Positions 34,603 to 44,262 of a stretch of DNA of 64,000 nt are shown here, in pieces (position 1 is the stretch's first letter; every line of letters starts with the position of its first letter). The stretch spans positions 286,708 to 350,707 of the forward strand of contig NZ_PKUU01000002.1 of NCBI RefSeq assembly GCF_002899675.1, read 5' to 3'. The notes beneath the pieces were generated by a model, which worked only from the letters and a program-made list of their open reading frames with translations, was not told where the DNA came from and made no database searches. This DNA is from Clostridium sp. chh4-2 (GTDB taxonomy: Bacteria > Bacillota > Clostridia > Lachnospirales > Lachnospiraceae). A program made the translations under genes and the position numbers.

Positions 34603-35489
34603 TGACGGGAACAGTTACAGCGGCTGCAAACCAAGCCGTAAAAAAGAAAGAAAGCGCGGCAGCAGCTGTTTTGAAACGGCTTAAAAATAATAAAACGGCA
34701 ATGTTCGGAATGATTGTATTTATTCTTTTGGCCCTGTCCGCCATCTTTGCTCCGATCCTTACGCCTTATGAATATGCTACAATGGATTTAAAATGTGCAT
34801 TTCAGGGACCTTCCGCAGCCCACTGGTTTGGAACCGATGATCTGGGGCGGGATATTCTGACCAGAATTTTGTACGGCGGCCGTTATTCTTTGACAATCGG
34901 AATCATATCAATTGCATTTGCACTTGTTTTGGGAGTTTTGATCGGAACTGTGGCCGGTTACTTTGGCGGAATGGTGGATAACCTGATTATGAGATTTTTA
35001 GATATTTTCCAGTCCATACCCGGTCTGCTATTAACGATTGCCATATCGGCTGCGTTAGGTTCGGGATTCGACAAGACGATTCTTGCGCTTTCCATCAGCC
35101 GCGTGCCCTCGTTTGCAAGGGTGCTTCGGGCGTCGATTATGAGAGTGAGGGATCAGGAGTATCTGGAAGCGGCGGAATCCATCGGCTGCAGCAGGATGCG
35201 GATGATAATGAGATACGTGCTTCCAAACAGTCTGGCTCCCCTTATCGTTGAGGCAACCATGGGCGTTGCAAATACCGTGCTGACGGCCGCTTCACTGAGC
35301 TATATCGGATTGGGAGTCCAGCCTCCCACCCCTGAATGGGGCGCCATGCTGTCAGGGGCCAAGGGATATATCCGGGATTACTCCTATATGCTTACATTCC
35401 CGGGACTTTTCATCGCACTGACGGTTCTCTGCCTGAATATGTTAGGCGACGGACTCAGAGACGCGCTGGACCCAAGGTTAAAGAATTAG
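34599..35489 (+). CDS. Peptide-type ABC transporter permease (DppC-like)
   Basis: 296-aa permease. N-terminal cytoplasmic segment with Lys/Ala-rich residues, first helix at about 36-56, WFGTDDLGRDILTRILYG, EAA loop DQEYLEAAESIGCSRMRMI then YVLPNSLAP, and the C-terminus GLRDALDPRLKN. Start ATG 34599 overlaps the previous stop by 4 nt, with a second ATG directly after it. GGGGGCG serves as ribosome site. Confidence 0.94.
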   Translation: MMTGTVTAAANQAVKKKESAAAAVLKRLKNNKTAMFGMIVFILLALSAIFAPILTPYEYATMDLKCAFQGPSAAHWFGTDDLGRDILTRILYGGRYSLTIGIISIAFALVLGVLIGTVAGYFGGMVDNLIMRFLDIFQSIPGLLLTIAISAALGSGFDKTILALSISRVPSFARVLRASIMRVRDQEYLEAAESIGCSRMRMIMRYVLPNSLAPLIVEATMGVANTVLTAASLSYIGLGVQPPTPEWGAMLSGAKGYIRDYSYMLTFPGLFIALTVLCLNMLGDGLRDALDPRLKN

Positions 35490-35502
35490 TGGAGGTCGGA
35501 AA

Positions 35503-36501
35503 ATGGAAGAGAATAATAATGTATTTCTTGAGGTAAAGGATTTAACGGTGGAATATACATCCGGCGACGAGGTAGTGCATGCGGTAAACCAGGTGTCATT
35601 TTCCCTGGAGAAGGGAAAAACCCTTGCGCTGGTGGGAGAAACCGGCGCCGGTAAGACGACGATCGCCAAAACGATCATGAGGATATTGCCGGATCCGCCT
35701 GCAAAAGTCCGCGGAGGAAGTATTTTTCTGAATGGAAAGGATCTGCTCCAATTAAGTGAAAATGAGATGAGAAAAGTGCGGGGCGGCAATATTTCCATGG
35801 TATTCCAGGACCCGATGACAGCCCTCAACCCGGTTATGAAGGTTGGAAACCAGATTGCAGAAGTGATTAAAGTACATAATGGCATTTCAAAAAAAGAAGC
35901 GGCCGAACGGGCCGGACAGATGCTGGAAATGGTGGGCATCACCAAAGAGCGGTACAATGAGTATCCCCATCAGTTTTCCGGAGGCATGAAACAAAGAGTG
36001 ATCATTGCCATCGCCCTGGCGTGCAGCCCGGAACTGCTGCTGGCGGATGAACCAACCACCGCTTTGGACGTTACAATTCAGGCCCAGGTTTTAGAGATGA
36101 TGAATGAACTGAGGCAGAAACAGAACACATCCATGATTATCATCACCCACGATTTAGGAGTTGTGGCGCGGGTCAGCGATGACGTCGCCATCGTCTATGC
36201 CGGTGAAATCATCGAATACGGAAGCAAAAGGGAGATCTTTGAAAATCCGGTACATCCCTATACCATCGGCTTATTCGGCGCAATTCCGGACCTGAAACTG
36301 GATACCAGAAGGCTGGCCAATATTGAAGGCCTGCCTCCGGATCCCACCCACCTGCCGTCAGGCTGCCGCTTCCATCCCCGCTGCCCTTATGCGACGGAAG
36401 CGTGCAAAAAAGATAAAATTCCGATGCAGAAAATAGGGGGAAAACATTTCTGCAGCTGCATCCATATGGGTGCTTCGAAAGAGGAGGTTCCAAATGGGTA
36501 A
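35503..36501 (+). CDS. Peptide-type ABC transporter ATP-binding protein (DppD-like)
   Basis: 332 aa. Walker A GETGAGKTTI, Q-loop MVFQDPMTALNP, signature FSGGMKQRV, Walker B LLLADEPTTALD, H-loop ITHDLG. The C-terminal cysteine motif is CRFHPRCPYATEAC. It has the canonical signature loop, unlike its partner ATPase. Ribosome site is GTGGAGG. It overlaps the next gene by 8 nt. Confidence 0.95.
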   Translation: MEENNNVFLEVKDLTVEYTSGDEVVHAVNQVSFSLEKGKTLALVGETGAGKTTIAKTIMRILPDPPAKVRGGSIFLNGKDLLQLSENEMRKVRGGNISMVFQDPMTALNPVMKVGNQIAEVIKVHNGISKKEAAERAGQMLEMVGITKERYNEYPHQFSGGMKQRVIIAIALACSPELLLADEPTTALDVTIQAQVLEMMNELRQKQNTSMIIITHDLGVVARVSDDVAIVYAGEIIEYGSKREIFENPVHPYTIGLFGAIPDLKLDTRRLANIEGLPPDPTHLPSGCRFHPRCPYATEACKKDKIPMQKIGGKHFCSCIHMGASKEEVPNG

Positions 36502-37450
36502 CTTAATCGAGGTAAAACATTTAAAAAAATATTTCGATACGCCAAAAGGCATGCTTCACGCTGTGGATGATGTGACATTTTCCATCAGAGAGGGCAAAAC
36601 CATGGGCGTGGTAGGAGAATCCGGCTGCGGAAAATCCACGTTGGGACGGACTCTGATTCATCTTTTGGACAGCGACGGCGGCCAGATCTTATTTGAAGGC
36701 CGGGATGTGACACACGTGCCGGTTAAGGAAATGAAAAAATTAAGACAGAACATGCAGATCATATTCCAGGACCCCTATTCGTCGGTGAATCCGAGAATGA
36801 CGGTGGAACAGACCATCAGTGAGCCGTTAATTTTGTCCAAACGGTTTTCAAAAAAGGAACTGGAATACGAGACGGAACGGCTGATGGATATGGTCGGGAT
36901 CAATAAACGCCTCAGACTGGCTTATCCTCATGAGCTGGACGGCGGCAGAAGGCAGCGCGTAGGAATCGGAAGGGCGCTGGCTATGAATCCCAAGTTCATC
37001 ATCTGCGACGAACCTGTTTCCGCCCTGGATGTTTCAATTCAGGCGCAGATTTTAAATCTTTTGATGGATCTACAGGACCAGAATGGGCTGACTTATCTGT
37101 TCATCACACATAACCTTTCCGTCGTGCGCCATATATCCAGCGATATCTGTGTGATGTATCTGGGGCAGCTGGTGGAAACTTCGGAGACGAAGGATTTGTT
37201 TGATAATCCACTGCATCCGTATACGAAAGCGCTTCTGTCCGCAATCCCCACCATGGACATTGACGCCCAGCCGGAGAGGATCGTGCTGAAAGGGGAATTG
37301 GTGTCCCCGATCGATCCGAAACCGGGCTGCCGCTTTGCATCCAGGTGTGCGTATGCATGTCCGGCCTGCCATGAACAGCAGGAATTAGAAGAGCTTCGTC
37401 CCGGACATTTTGTATCATGCTGCCGGGCGCGGGAATTAAATGGTCTATAA
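36494..37450 (+). CDS. Peptide-type ABC transporter ATP-binding protein (DppF-like)
   Basis: 318 aa from ATG 36494, chosen for GAGGAGG at 36481-36487. Walker A GESGCGKSTLG, Q-loop IIFQDPYSSVNP, Walker B FIICDEPVSALD, H-loop ITHNLS, C-terminal cysteines CRFASRCAYACPAC. The signature loop is LDGGRRQRVG, as in the ATPase at 2776. It is the last subunit of the importer. Confidence 0.94.
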   Translation: MGNLIEVKHLKKYFDTPKGMLHAVDDVTFSIREGKTMGVVGESGCGKSTLGRTLIHLLDSDGGQILFEGRDVTHVPVKEMKKLRQNMQIIFQDPYSSVNPRMTVEQTISEPLILSKRFSKKELEYETERLMDMVGINKRLRLAYPHELDGGRRQRVGIGRALAMNPKFIICDEPVSALDVSIQAQILNLLMDLQDQNGLTYLFITHNLSVVRHISSDICVMYLGQLVETSETKDLFDNPLHPYTKALLSAIPTMDIDAQPERIVLKGELVSPIDPKPGCRFASRCAYACPACHEQQELEELRPGHFVSCCRARELNGL

Positions 37451-37468
37451 GGAAAGAAAGAGGGAACT

Positions 37469-38836
37469 ATGAGTCAGATTAAGAGAATAGGCAGTGATTT
37501 TACAGAAGGAAATGTTATGAAGATTCTTGTGACATTTGCCGGTCCCTTTTTATTAGCCAACCTGCTGAACAATTTATACAACATGGTTGATATGATAATC
37601 ATAGGGCATTATGTGGGAAGTGTGGGAACCGTATCCGTGTCCATGGGAGGGCGTCTGCTCACATTGTTTACACATCTGAGCACGGGACTGGCAGGCGGCG
37701 GCCAGGTGCTGATCTCCCAGCAGATCGGCGCAAAGAAAAAAGAAGAACTGAACAGCACCATCGGCACGCTGTTCACTCTGCTTGCGGCGGTGTCTGCGGC
37801 TTTGATGGTGGTTAGCATCATTCTGTCCAAGAATATTATCATCTGGATGAATACACCAAAAGAAGCGGAATTTTCTGCCTGGTCTTATCTGGTGATTACC
37901 AGTATCGGCCTGCCCCTGATATTCGGATACAATGCGATCTGCGCTGTGCTGCGGGGAATGGGAGATTCCAGGCGGCCGCTGTATTTTATCGCGATCGCCA
38001 CGGCCGTCAATACGGTTTTGGATATTATTTTTATCGTATTCTTCCATTTGGGAGCCACGGGAACTGCCCTCGCCACTGTGATCGGGCAGGGAGTTGCATT
38101 CTTTGCATCCATCGGCGTTCTGATCCGCAAAAAGGAATCCTTCGGTTTTGATTTCAAATTCAGGAGCTTTCGGATCGTGAAGGAGAAGATGAATATCATC
38201 CTGTCTGTGGGCGTGCCGTTAGCGGCCCAGTCCTGCTTTATCAGCATTACCCAGCTGTTCATGATGAGCTTTATCAATATGTACGGAATCGCACAGGCAG
38301 CGGCATACGGTGTTGGTGATAAGGTGATACAGCTCTGCAATGTGGCGGTTATGAGCATTAAACAGGCGGGCGGAACCGTGGTAGCTCAGAATCTGGGAGC
38401 CGGAAAAAAGGAACGGGTGACAGAAACTGTTCATTCTGCTCTTAAAATGACGGTATCCGTTGCGGTTGTTTTAGGAATTCTGGTCTGCATATTCCCCAAT
38501 GCCATTTTCCTGATGTTTACAAAAGATCCGGATGTGCTGGTCTACAGCAGAAGTTTTGCCTATATTACGGCGCTGACATTGATCTTGTCCTCCACCTCCA
38601 GCTCCCATGAAACGGTGACATTGGGAACCGGCAATTCAAAGCTTAATTTCATTGCGGGCGTTTTGGACGGAGTCGTGTTCCGGATCGCATTCAGCTTCTT
38701 TTTCGGATGGACGATGGGCATGGAAGTGGTGGGCTTCTTCTTGGGAAATTCCCTGGCCCGGCTGGGTCCTGTTATCGTTCACTGCACGTACTATTACAGC
38801 GGAAGGTGGAAGCAGAAAAAAAGCTTGGTGACGTGA
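37469..38836 (+). CDS. MATE-family efflux transporter
   Basis: Polytopic exporter of 455 aa with twelve hydrophobic segments in two similar halves, typical MATE size. The N-terminal half has GPFLLANLLNNLYNMVDMII and the second half VPLAAQSCFISITQLFMMSF, matching the symmetric first helices of each half. Likely a cation-driven drug or metabolite exporter. It starts 18 nt after the peptide-type operon with AAGAGGGA upstream and may be co-transcribed, though its job need not be related. Confidence 0.93.
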   Translation: MSQIKRIGSDFTEGNVMKILVTFAGPFLLANLLNNLYNMVDMIIIGHYVGSVGTVSVSMGGRLLTLFTHLSTGLAGGGQVLISQQIGAKKKEELNSTIGTLFTLLAAVSAALMVVSIILSKNIIIWMNTPKEAEFSAWSYLVITSIGLPLIFGYNAICAVLRGMGDSRRPLYFIAIATAVNTVLDIIFIVFFHLGATGTALATVIGQGVAFFASIGVLIRKKESFGFDFKFRSFRIVKEKMNIILSVGVPLAAQSCFISITQLFMMSFINMYGIAQAAAYGVGDKVIQLCNVAVMSIKQAGGTVVAQNLGAGKKERVTETVHSALKMTVSVAVVLGILVCIFPNAIFLMFTKDPDVLVYSRSFAYITALTLILSSTSSSHETVTLGTGNSKLNFIAGVLDGVVFRIAFSFFFGWTMGMEVVGFFLGNSLARLGPVIVHCTYYYSGRWKQKKSLVT

Positions 38837-38843
38837 GAAGAAA

Positions 38844-38872
38844 TTGACTTGATATTGCGCCTTTACTATAAT
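38844..38872 (+). promoter_or_regulatory. Strong sigma-A-type promoter of the second enolase-superfamily gene
   Basis: TTGACT (38844-38849) and a perfect TATAAT (38867-38872) are separated by exactly 17 bp. Transcription would begin near 38880, about 60 nt before the start codon. The gene at 38941 therefore can be expressed separately from the transporter operon. Confidence 0.75.
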
Positions 38873-38940
38873 GAAACTGGGAGCAGCCAAGGAATGTGAC
38901 AGCAGAGTCTCGGTAAAAATTATATAAAAGGAGAGGTAAC

Positions 38941-40113
38941 ATGTTTGATTTCGATAAGAATACAAAAATCGCGTTTTCTAAGGCAGTTTATTACAACTTC
39001 AATCCGGTGCCGGTGAAAAAACCGTGGAGAGATGCCACCGGCGGATTTGGGAATTTTGCGCCGCTGCAGGCATGGATTCAGATTTATGATACGGAAGGAT
39101 TCTGCGGTGAAACCTTCTGCTCAAAGGGGATCGTGGAAAATATCCTGCCTCTGATTCTGACCGGGGAAGAAAAAACATATCAGGAGTGGTATGACAGCAT
39201 CTACTGGAAGATGCGCAATTTTGGATTTCAAAGCGGTCAGATCGTGGATCTTGGCCAGCTGGATATGATAATGCTGGAGATTATGGCCAGGCGCCAGGGA
39301 ATGCCTCTGCATCGTTTCCTGGGGGCAGAGAAAGACTGGGCAGCCGCTTATAAGGGCGGAGGTTCCCTTCTGTCATCCGATGAAGAACTGGTGGAAGACA
39401 TGGTGCGGTACGTGGAGGAAGGATACCGGACAATTAAGTTCAAGGTAGGAAGCGACTGGGGCCATAATATGAAACGGGATGTCTGCCGCCTGGAAAAGGT
39501 GAGAAAAGCGGTCGGTGATGATATTGAGATTGCCGTGGATGCCAATCAGGTATGGAGTGTGGAAGACGCGCTGGAATTTGCAAAAATGATCCGCCCCTAC
39601 AATCCCGCCTGGTTCGAAGAACCCGTCCATTCCCATGACATGAATGCGATTAAAGAGCTGAAGGACAGGAAGATAGACATGAAAGTGGGATTTGGGGAGT
39701 CCATGAGAAATTACTATGCGTTTGAAACCTATGCGGAAAAAGGGGTGGATCATCTGATGCCTCTGGTAGGCAGAATGAGCAGAATGTATGATCTGATAAA
39801 GATCCGCCAGCTGGCTAGAGACCGTGGGTTACGGTTTTCATCGGGAGGAACCGTATGGCTGAACGCTGCCTACGGAGCGCTGTATGGGGAAGATGAACTT
39901 CTGGAAAACCATGAGCCGATGACAGAACCTATCGGGGACTGCCTTTTGATTAAGTCGGAGGAGAAGAACGGCAGATTATATCTGCCCGATATCCCGGGAA
40001 CGCCGATTCGGCTGGATTTGGAAAAGATAGAGAAAAACGGAACGTTAGAGAGCAAAACCTGCTATTATGCAGGAAATGGGAAAGGAAATTTTGCGGTGAG
40101 AGCCGCTTATTAA
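38941..40113 (+). CDS. Enolase-superfamily (mandelate racemase/muconate lactonizing-like) enzyme, paralogue of 8287
   Basis: 390-aa enzyme. Motifs: KFKVG (KxK pair near residues 164-166), VDANQ (metal Asp near 200), FEEP (near 227), GFGES (Glu near 258) and SSGG. Shared stretches with the 8287 protein include the YKGGGS and HRFLGAE blocks, so the two are clear paralogues of one clostridial subgroup. This copy is placed after a peptide-type importer and a MATE exporter, whereas the other accompanies a tricarboxylate-type transporter. GAGAGG lies upstream. A carboxylate substrate is likely; identity unknown. Confidence 0.9.
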   Translation: MFDFDKNTKIAFSKAVYYNFNPVPVKKPWRDATGGFGNFAPLQAWIQIYDTEGFCGETFCSKGIVENILPLILTGEEKTYQEWYDSIYWKMRNFGFQSGQIVDLGQLDMIMLEIMARRQGMPLHRFLGAEKDWAAAYKGGGSLLSSDEELVEDMVRYVEEGYRTIKFKVGSDWGHNMKRDVCRLEKVRKAVGDDIEIAVDANQVWSVEDALEFAKMIRPYNPAWFEEPVHSHDMNAIKELKDRKIDMKVGFGESMRNYYAFETYAEKGVDHLMPLVGRMSRMYDLIKIRQLARDRGLRFSSGGTVWLNAAYGALYGEDELLENHEPMTEPIGDCLLIKSEEKNGRLYLPDIPGTPIRLDLEKIEKNGTLESKTCYYAGNGKGNFAVRAAY

Positions 40114-40155
40114 AGTATGCTAAATTGTTATTTAACGGGGGTGGCGGAAGGGTAC

Positions 40156-40509
40156 GCCCGGAATCGAGATGCGGGGAAGGGAGAGGCGGTCTTTACGGGA
40201 ACCCAGACGGGGGAAGAATGAAAAAAGGCCAATTGGGATTCGGGATTCGCCTCTAAGTGATACTAAGACCCGCAAGTACAGAAAGAGACAGGATCGCGCC
40301 CATTCGCAGTGAACTCCTTATGACTTCACTGCTCAAGGGGCGCTTAGAAACTGATTCGGAATTCAGTTTCTACCTGTCTCTTTCTGTACTTGCGTGCCTA
40401 AGAATCACTAAAGGGGTTCCATACGATCCCAATTGTCCTTTTTTCATTCTCCCCCCGCCCGGGTTCCCGTAAAGACCGCCTCTCCCTTCCCCGCATCTCG
40501 ATTCCGGGC
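40156..40509 (-). repeat. Branched palindrome B2
   Basis: Outer arms of 84 bp (40156-40239 and about 40426-40509) are complementary except for four positions. The inner stem GTACAGAAAGAGACAGG pairs with its complement at about 40373-40390. The tip hairpins are GCGCCCATTCGCAGTGAA with TTCACTGCTCAAGGGGCGC, and AGAAACTGA with TCAGTTTCT. The arm sequence is unlike that of B1 and B3 although the fold is the same. Confidence 0.87.
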
Positions 40510-40569
40510 TGGTTTTCGCTGGCCTGGTTAAAAACAATAGATGTGCTTAGGTAGTTGTATAGAACCGCA

Positions 40570-40621
40570 TTTACATAGATCTTCAAGGGATTTTCAGAAA
40601 TGCCTTCACGGTTGATGTAAA
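40570..40621 (+). repeat. Short 52-bp palindrome in the spacer of composite copy 2
   Basis: Begins TTTACATAGATCTTCAAGGG and ends GCCTTCACGGTTGATGTAAA. The right half matches the family consensus well; the left half is more degenerate. Confidence 0.65.
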
Positions 40622-40675
40622 AACTTACTCACTACTCCACCAAATCTTTTTCTACCCTCAGCTAGCCAAGCAACA

Positions 40676-40970
40676 GCTGGAAAGAAGGGGAAGCCCAGGC
40701 GGGCGGCGGAAGTAATCGGCGAAATGGGATCGTATGGAACCCCTTAGATGTACTTAGATCCGCAAGGATAAAAAGAGACAGGTAGAAACTGAATTCCGAA
40801 TCAGGTTCTAAGCGCCCCTTGAGCAGTGAAGTCATCAAGAGTTCACTGCGAATGGGCGCGGTCCTGTCTCTTTTTGTCCTTGCGGGTCTTAGTACATCTT
40901 AGGGGCGAATCCCGAATCCCATTGATCTTCATACTTCCCCCGCCCACCTGGGCTTCCCCTTCTTTCCGGC
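40676..40970 (+). repeat. Branched palindrome A2 (least symmetric copy)
   Basis: Outer arms GCTGGAAAGAAGGGGAAGCC... (from 40676) and ...CTTCCCCTTCTTTCCGGC (to 40970) pair well for about 40 bp. They then diverge over roughly 10 positions near GCGAAATGGGAT, unlike the perfect A3. Inner stem GGATAAAAAGAGACAGG and both tip hairpins are retained. Confidence 0.82.
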
Positions 40971-41012
40971 GTTTCTTAGTCCACTAAATAAAGATTTGCA
41001 ACACCCCAAACT

Positions 41013-42509
41013 TTAAGTGTCCCCCACCTTAGAAGCCTTCCACTGCTGCGGCGACAGCCCAAAAGCCGCCTTAAAACATTTGGAAAAATAGGCCGGGCTT
41101 TGAAACCCCGTTCTCATGGCAATCTCAGCAACCCGGTAATCCGTTTGTTTTAACAAGTCCAGCGCATGCTGCAGCCTGACATTGTTCAGATAAGTGCTGA
41201 AATTGATCCCTACTTGCTGCTTAAACGTACGTGATAAATACTCCGGATTAATGTGCAGATCCCTTGCAACGCTGACTAAGGAGATATCATCCATATAATG
41301 AGCCTCTACAAATGAAACGGCATGGGCGATCCGGGACGACAGCACGGAATTATCCTGCTCTTTCTGAGAATACAATGAGCTGAGGCTTTTTATCAAAATT
41401 TCATAAAGACGACGGATATTTTCAGAAGAAAAAACTGCTGCGGATAAACGTCTGAAATAGTTATGGTATTCCATCAAATCAATGCTGCAGCTGTTTAAAT
41501 ATGCGGATTCACAGAGTTTGATGCATAAGATCTTCAAACTGTCCACATTGGGATATTGAACATGTTCTGCAAATTTAAGAAGATTCTCCGCTTTTGGCAG
41601 AACCTCTTCATGTTTGTGAGACCGCAGCAGCTCAAACAGTTCAATATACTGCTCATTCAGCCGCAGTTCCATATCGTTTTCAAACGGTTCAGGCCTGCAG
41701 AACTGTACGCCATAGAAATCCAGATCCCGGGATGCATAGAGATTTTTCAAGGCATCTGGCAGATGACAGACATCATGCTGGATATCGCTGTACAGCAGAA
41801 GCGAGAGGCTGTTATAGCTGTTTAGTTTCTTCAGATACATACTCTGCGTCTGCATCAGCGTCAGCAGGCTGGGGTGCGACAGCAGTTCCACACATCCCAT
41901 AAATACTTTTTCATCCACGGGCAGACAGAAACGCAGCACTGTTTTCTCAGTCAGAGTAAGGCTGGGCTTAAACGGGCTGCCGTCCGCCTGCGGTTTTACC
42001 AGGAAACAGAAATAAGCGCCTTGAGGTTTCAGGTTCCCGTACTGGGAAAGTTCGCCAAGAAAGTTCTGCTCGGAACCGTCTGATTCCTGCAGCATGCTTC
42101 GCAGCTTGGATACCAGATGATTGGAATTTCTGGACGCAGTTTTCTGAGAACAGTAGTGGTCGATTGCGGACAGAAGCCTTTCGTCATTAATCTCAGTTTT
42201 CAGGAGATAATCAACCGCCTGGTGTTTAAATGCGTCCCGGACGTAATTGTAATCGTCATAGCTGCTCAGCATAATGGCCCCGGCCCCCGGGCATTCCTTG
42301 GACAGGGCCTGAAGAACTTCCAAACCGTCCATGTGAGGCATGCGGATATCCATAATCAAAAGATCAAAGGGCGTCTCTTTACATTTTTCCAGCGCATCCA
42401 AACCATTTACCGCGCTGTCTACATAAAAGTCCGGACGGTTGGAACGGATGATGTGCACCAGCCATTCCCGGATTGGATGTTCATCGTCAACTACTAATAT
42501 TCGAATCAA
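41013..42509 (-). CDS. Two-component response regulator, YesN-type with AraC output domain
   Basis: 498 aa from a likely TTG start at 42509 (LIRILVVDDEHP), preceded by GGGGGAG; longer in-frame starts would run far into the kinase gene. The receiver domain shows VVDDE (acidic pocket), phospho-acceptor Asp in LLIMDIRMP (near 55), MLSSYDDYNY and LLKTE (conserved Lys near 105). A long middle region follows, then a C-terminal AraC-type double helix-turn-helix (VARDLHINPEYLSRTFKQQV and AEIAMRTGFQSPAYFSKCFK). It overlaps the sensor gene by 23 nt. It probably activates the divergent ABC transporter operon at 44672. Confidence 0.92.
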   Translation of the reverse strand: MIRILVVDDEHPIREWLVHIIRSNRPDFYVDSAVNGLDALEKCKETPFDLLIMDIRMPHMDGLEVLQALSKECPGAGAIMLSSYDDYNYVRDAFKHQAVDYLLKTEINDERLLSAIDHYCSQKTASRNSNHLVSKLRSMLQESDGSEQNFLGELSQYGNLKPQGAYFCFLVKPQADGSPFKPSLTLTEKTVLRFCLPVDEKVFMGCVELLSHPSLLTLMQTQSMYLKKLNSYNSLSLLLYSDIQHDVCHLPDALKNLYASRDLDFYGVQFCRPEPFENDMELRLNEQYIELFELLRSHKHEEVLPKAENLLKFAEHVQYPNVDSLKILCIKLCESAYLNSCSIDLMEYHNYFRRLSAAVFSSENIRRLYEILIKSLSSLYSQKEQDNSVLSSRIAHAVSFVEAHYMDDISLVSVARDLHINPEYLSRTFKQQVGINFSTYLNNVRLQHALDLLKQTDYRVAEIAMRTGFQSPAYFSKCFKAAFGLSPQQWKASKVGDT

Positions 42510-44262
42510 TGCTGTCTCCCCCTTTCTGCCTCGGCATACGAAGTACCATAATCGTGTGATAATGCTCGTCACTGGCCGCATATAAACCAAAATCGGCGCC
42601 GTAGAGCAGCTTAATTCTGTCCTGAATATTTTTCAGCCCGATATGGAACGAGGCGCCTGAAGCCTGTTCAAAAACACGTTCCATATCTTCCTGTGTGAAT
42701 CCGATTCCCGTATCGCAGACCTCTATGGTGATAATCTTTTCATCCCCACGGAAACGGATCAGCAGCTCTATGGAATCCCCGGTTAAAGGGATTGCATGGA
42801 GAAATACATTTTCAACCAGAGGCTGAATCAAAAATCTGGGAATTGTTAAATCCATCAGCTCCTTCGGCAGATCCATTTTAAAATGCACCTTGTTGTCATA
42901 TCTGAGATTTTGGAGGCGCACATACTGGCCGATGATGATCGTTTCTTCCAATAAAGTAGTATCGCTTTTATTGGAGCTGACAGAATTCTGCAGTATGGAA
43001 ATCAGCAGTGTCAGCATCTCACATGCGTGATCCGGTTCGTTCATCGCGATGGTACATTTGACTGAAAACAGGGTATTATACAGAAAATGCGGGTTAATCT
43101 GCGCCTTCAGAAAGTTAAATTTTGCGTCATTCACCTGCTTTTCCGCATCCCGCACATCGCTCAAAAGCTTACTGATTTCATCACAGAGATGGTTATAGGA
43201 AATCCCGATGCTTTTGATTTCGGATATCTTCGTCTGAATCTGCAGATGGGTAAACTGCCTGCTGATGGAGGATTCCATTTCGCCGCATATGATACGGATC
43301 GGCTTCGATATGGATTCCGAAACAATGGATAACACAAATATGGACAGCAGATAAAGGATAACTGCGATTGCGGCAATCATATAGCAGGATTTTCGAATCG
43401 GAGCCATAACGTCGTCTAAAGGAATCTGCTCAAACATGGTCCAGCCGGTAACCGGCGAGGTGTATTTGGCGCAGAAAGATTCCATGCCGGCGTCATTTTT
43501 ATATGTGACATAGGATTCTTTTCCCCGGACGAACAGATAGTCCCGGATTGCTTCCGGAGACGTGCCTGTCTGGCTGGAATCGCTGGAGGAAATGACCGTG
43601 GAATATTCATTGAGCAGATAAAAGGTGGAGTTTTCCTGCATCAAATTTTGATAAACGGATTTAAAAACGTCTTCTTTTACAAAGACGATGATAGATCCTG
43701 CGTAACTTCCTCTCACCTGGTAGATATTCCGAACAATGGCATAGCAGTAAGTCTTTCCCTCGTCTTTCGGAAACGGCACAAAATTCGTGACGGAGTAATC
43801 GACAGCTCCCATGGCCTTCTGCTTTGTAAACCATGAATAGGAACTGAGCTGTTTAAATTCATTGTCAGAATAACCGCAGCTGGAATATTGGAATCCGTTT
43901 TCACCGAAACACACCACATCAAAGGTTAAATCAAACTGTTGGAATGCGCTGTAATATTTTGTACAGAGAAGGTCAATATTGGCCGATACGGCGGCCGTAT
44001 TCTGCGGGGTGATGGTGTTGCTTAAAATAGTCCCGAGAATCGTTTCATCCTGATACAGCAGTCTGGCAACCGCCTCCGAACCGGTCACCAAAGCGTCCGC
44101 TTTCTGTGAGACAAGCTGCAGCCGTTCCGTGTTGGCTCTGCCCAGCGTTTCAAATGTGGACTTCACATAAAACTGGGTGACCATGTAAGCCAGCATGGCA
44201 GTTAACAGTGCCAGAACGAGGGCAAGCGTTATATTCAGTACCTTCTTAATACTTATCTGCAT
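42487..44262 (-). CDS. Sensor histidine kinase, YesM/LytS type
   Basis: 591-aa membrane kinase. One helix near residues 8-30, an extracellular sensing domain of about 250 residues, a second helix near 290-315, then a linker similar to HAMP. The catalytic half has INPHFLYNTL (phospho-accepting His) and the ATP-binding motifs VENVFLHAI and EVCDTGIGF, plus GLKNIQDRI. YesM-type kinases typically respond to sugars or receptor-bound solutes and act through AraC-type regulators such as the one encoded next. The inferred stimulus is the solute handled by the divergent transporter. Confidence 0.93.
   Translation of the reverse strand: MQISIKKVLNITLALVLALLTAMLAYMVTQFYVKSTFETLGRANTERLQLVSQKADALVTGSEAVARLLYQDETILGTILSNTITPQNTAAVSANIDLLCTKYYSAFQQFDLTFDVVCFGENGFQYSSCGYSDNEFKQLSSYSWFTKQKAMGAVDYSVTNFVPFPKDEGKTYCYAIVRNIYQVRGSYAGSIIVFVKEDVFKSVYQNLMQENSTFYLLNEYSTVISSSDSSQTGTSPEAIRDYLFVRGKESYVTYKNDAGMESFCAKYTSPVTGWTMFEQIPLDDVMAPIRKSCYMIAAIAVILYLLSIFVLSIVSESISKPIRIICGEMESSISRQFTHLQIQTKISEIKSIGISYNHLCDEISKLLSDVRDAEKQVNDAKFNFLKAQINPHFLYNTLFSVKCTIAMNEPDHACEMLTLLISILQNSVSSNKSDTTLLEETIIIGQYVRLQNLRYDNKVHFKMDLPKELMDLTIPRFLIQPLVENVFLHAIPLTGDSIELLIRFRGDEKIITIEVCDTGIGFTQEDMERVFEQASGASFHIGLKNIQDRIKLLYGADFGLYAASDEHYHTIMVLRMPRQKGGDSIDSNISS

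Larger units (their letters stand above)
40122..40985 (-). repeat. Composite palindromic repeat, copy 2 (reversed: B2-spacer-A2)
   Basis: No gene is seen in this gap between two convergent genes. The layout mirrors copies 1 and 3 but is inverted: B2 at 40156-40509, a shorter 166-bp spacer with one 52-bp palindrome, and A2 at 40676-40970. Spacer words CTAGCCAAGCAACAGC and GGCCTGGTTAAAAACAAT are reverse complements of words in copies 1 and 3. The flank ATTGTTATTTAACGGGG (left) is the reverse complement of that beyond B1. Confidence 0.88.

Noticed and set aside
40257..40472. Short open frame inside composite repeat copy 2, and similar frames at 50890-51195 and 50988-51341 in copy 3
   Set aside because: They read straight through palindromic stems, lack ribosome sites and are not maintained between copies, so they are by-products of the repeat.
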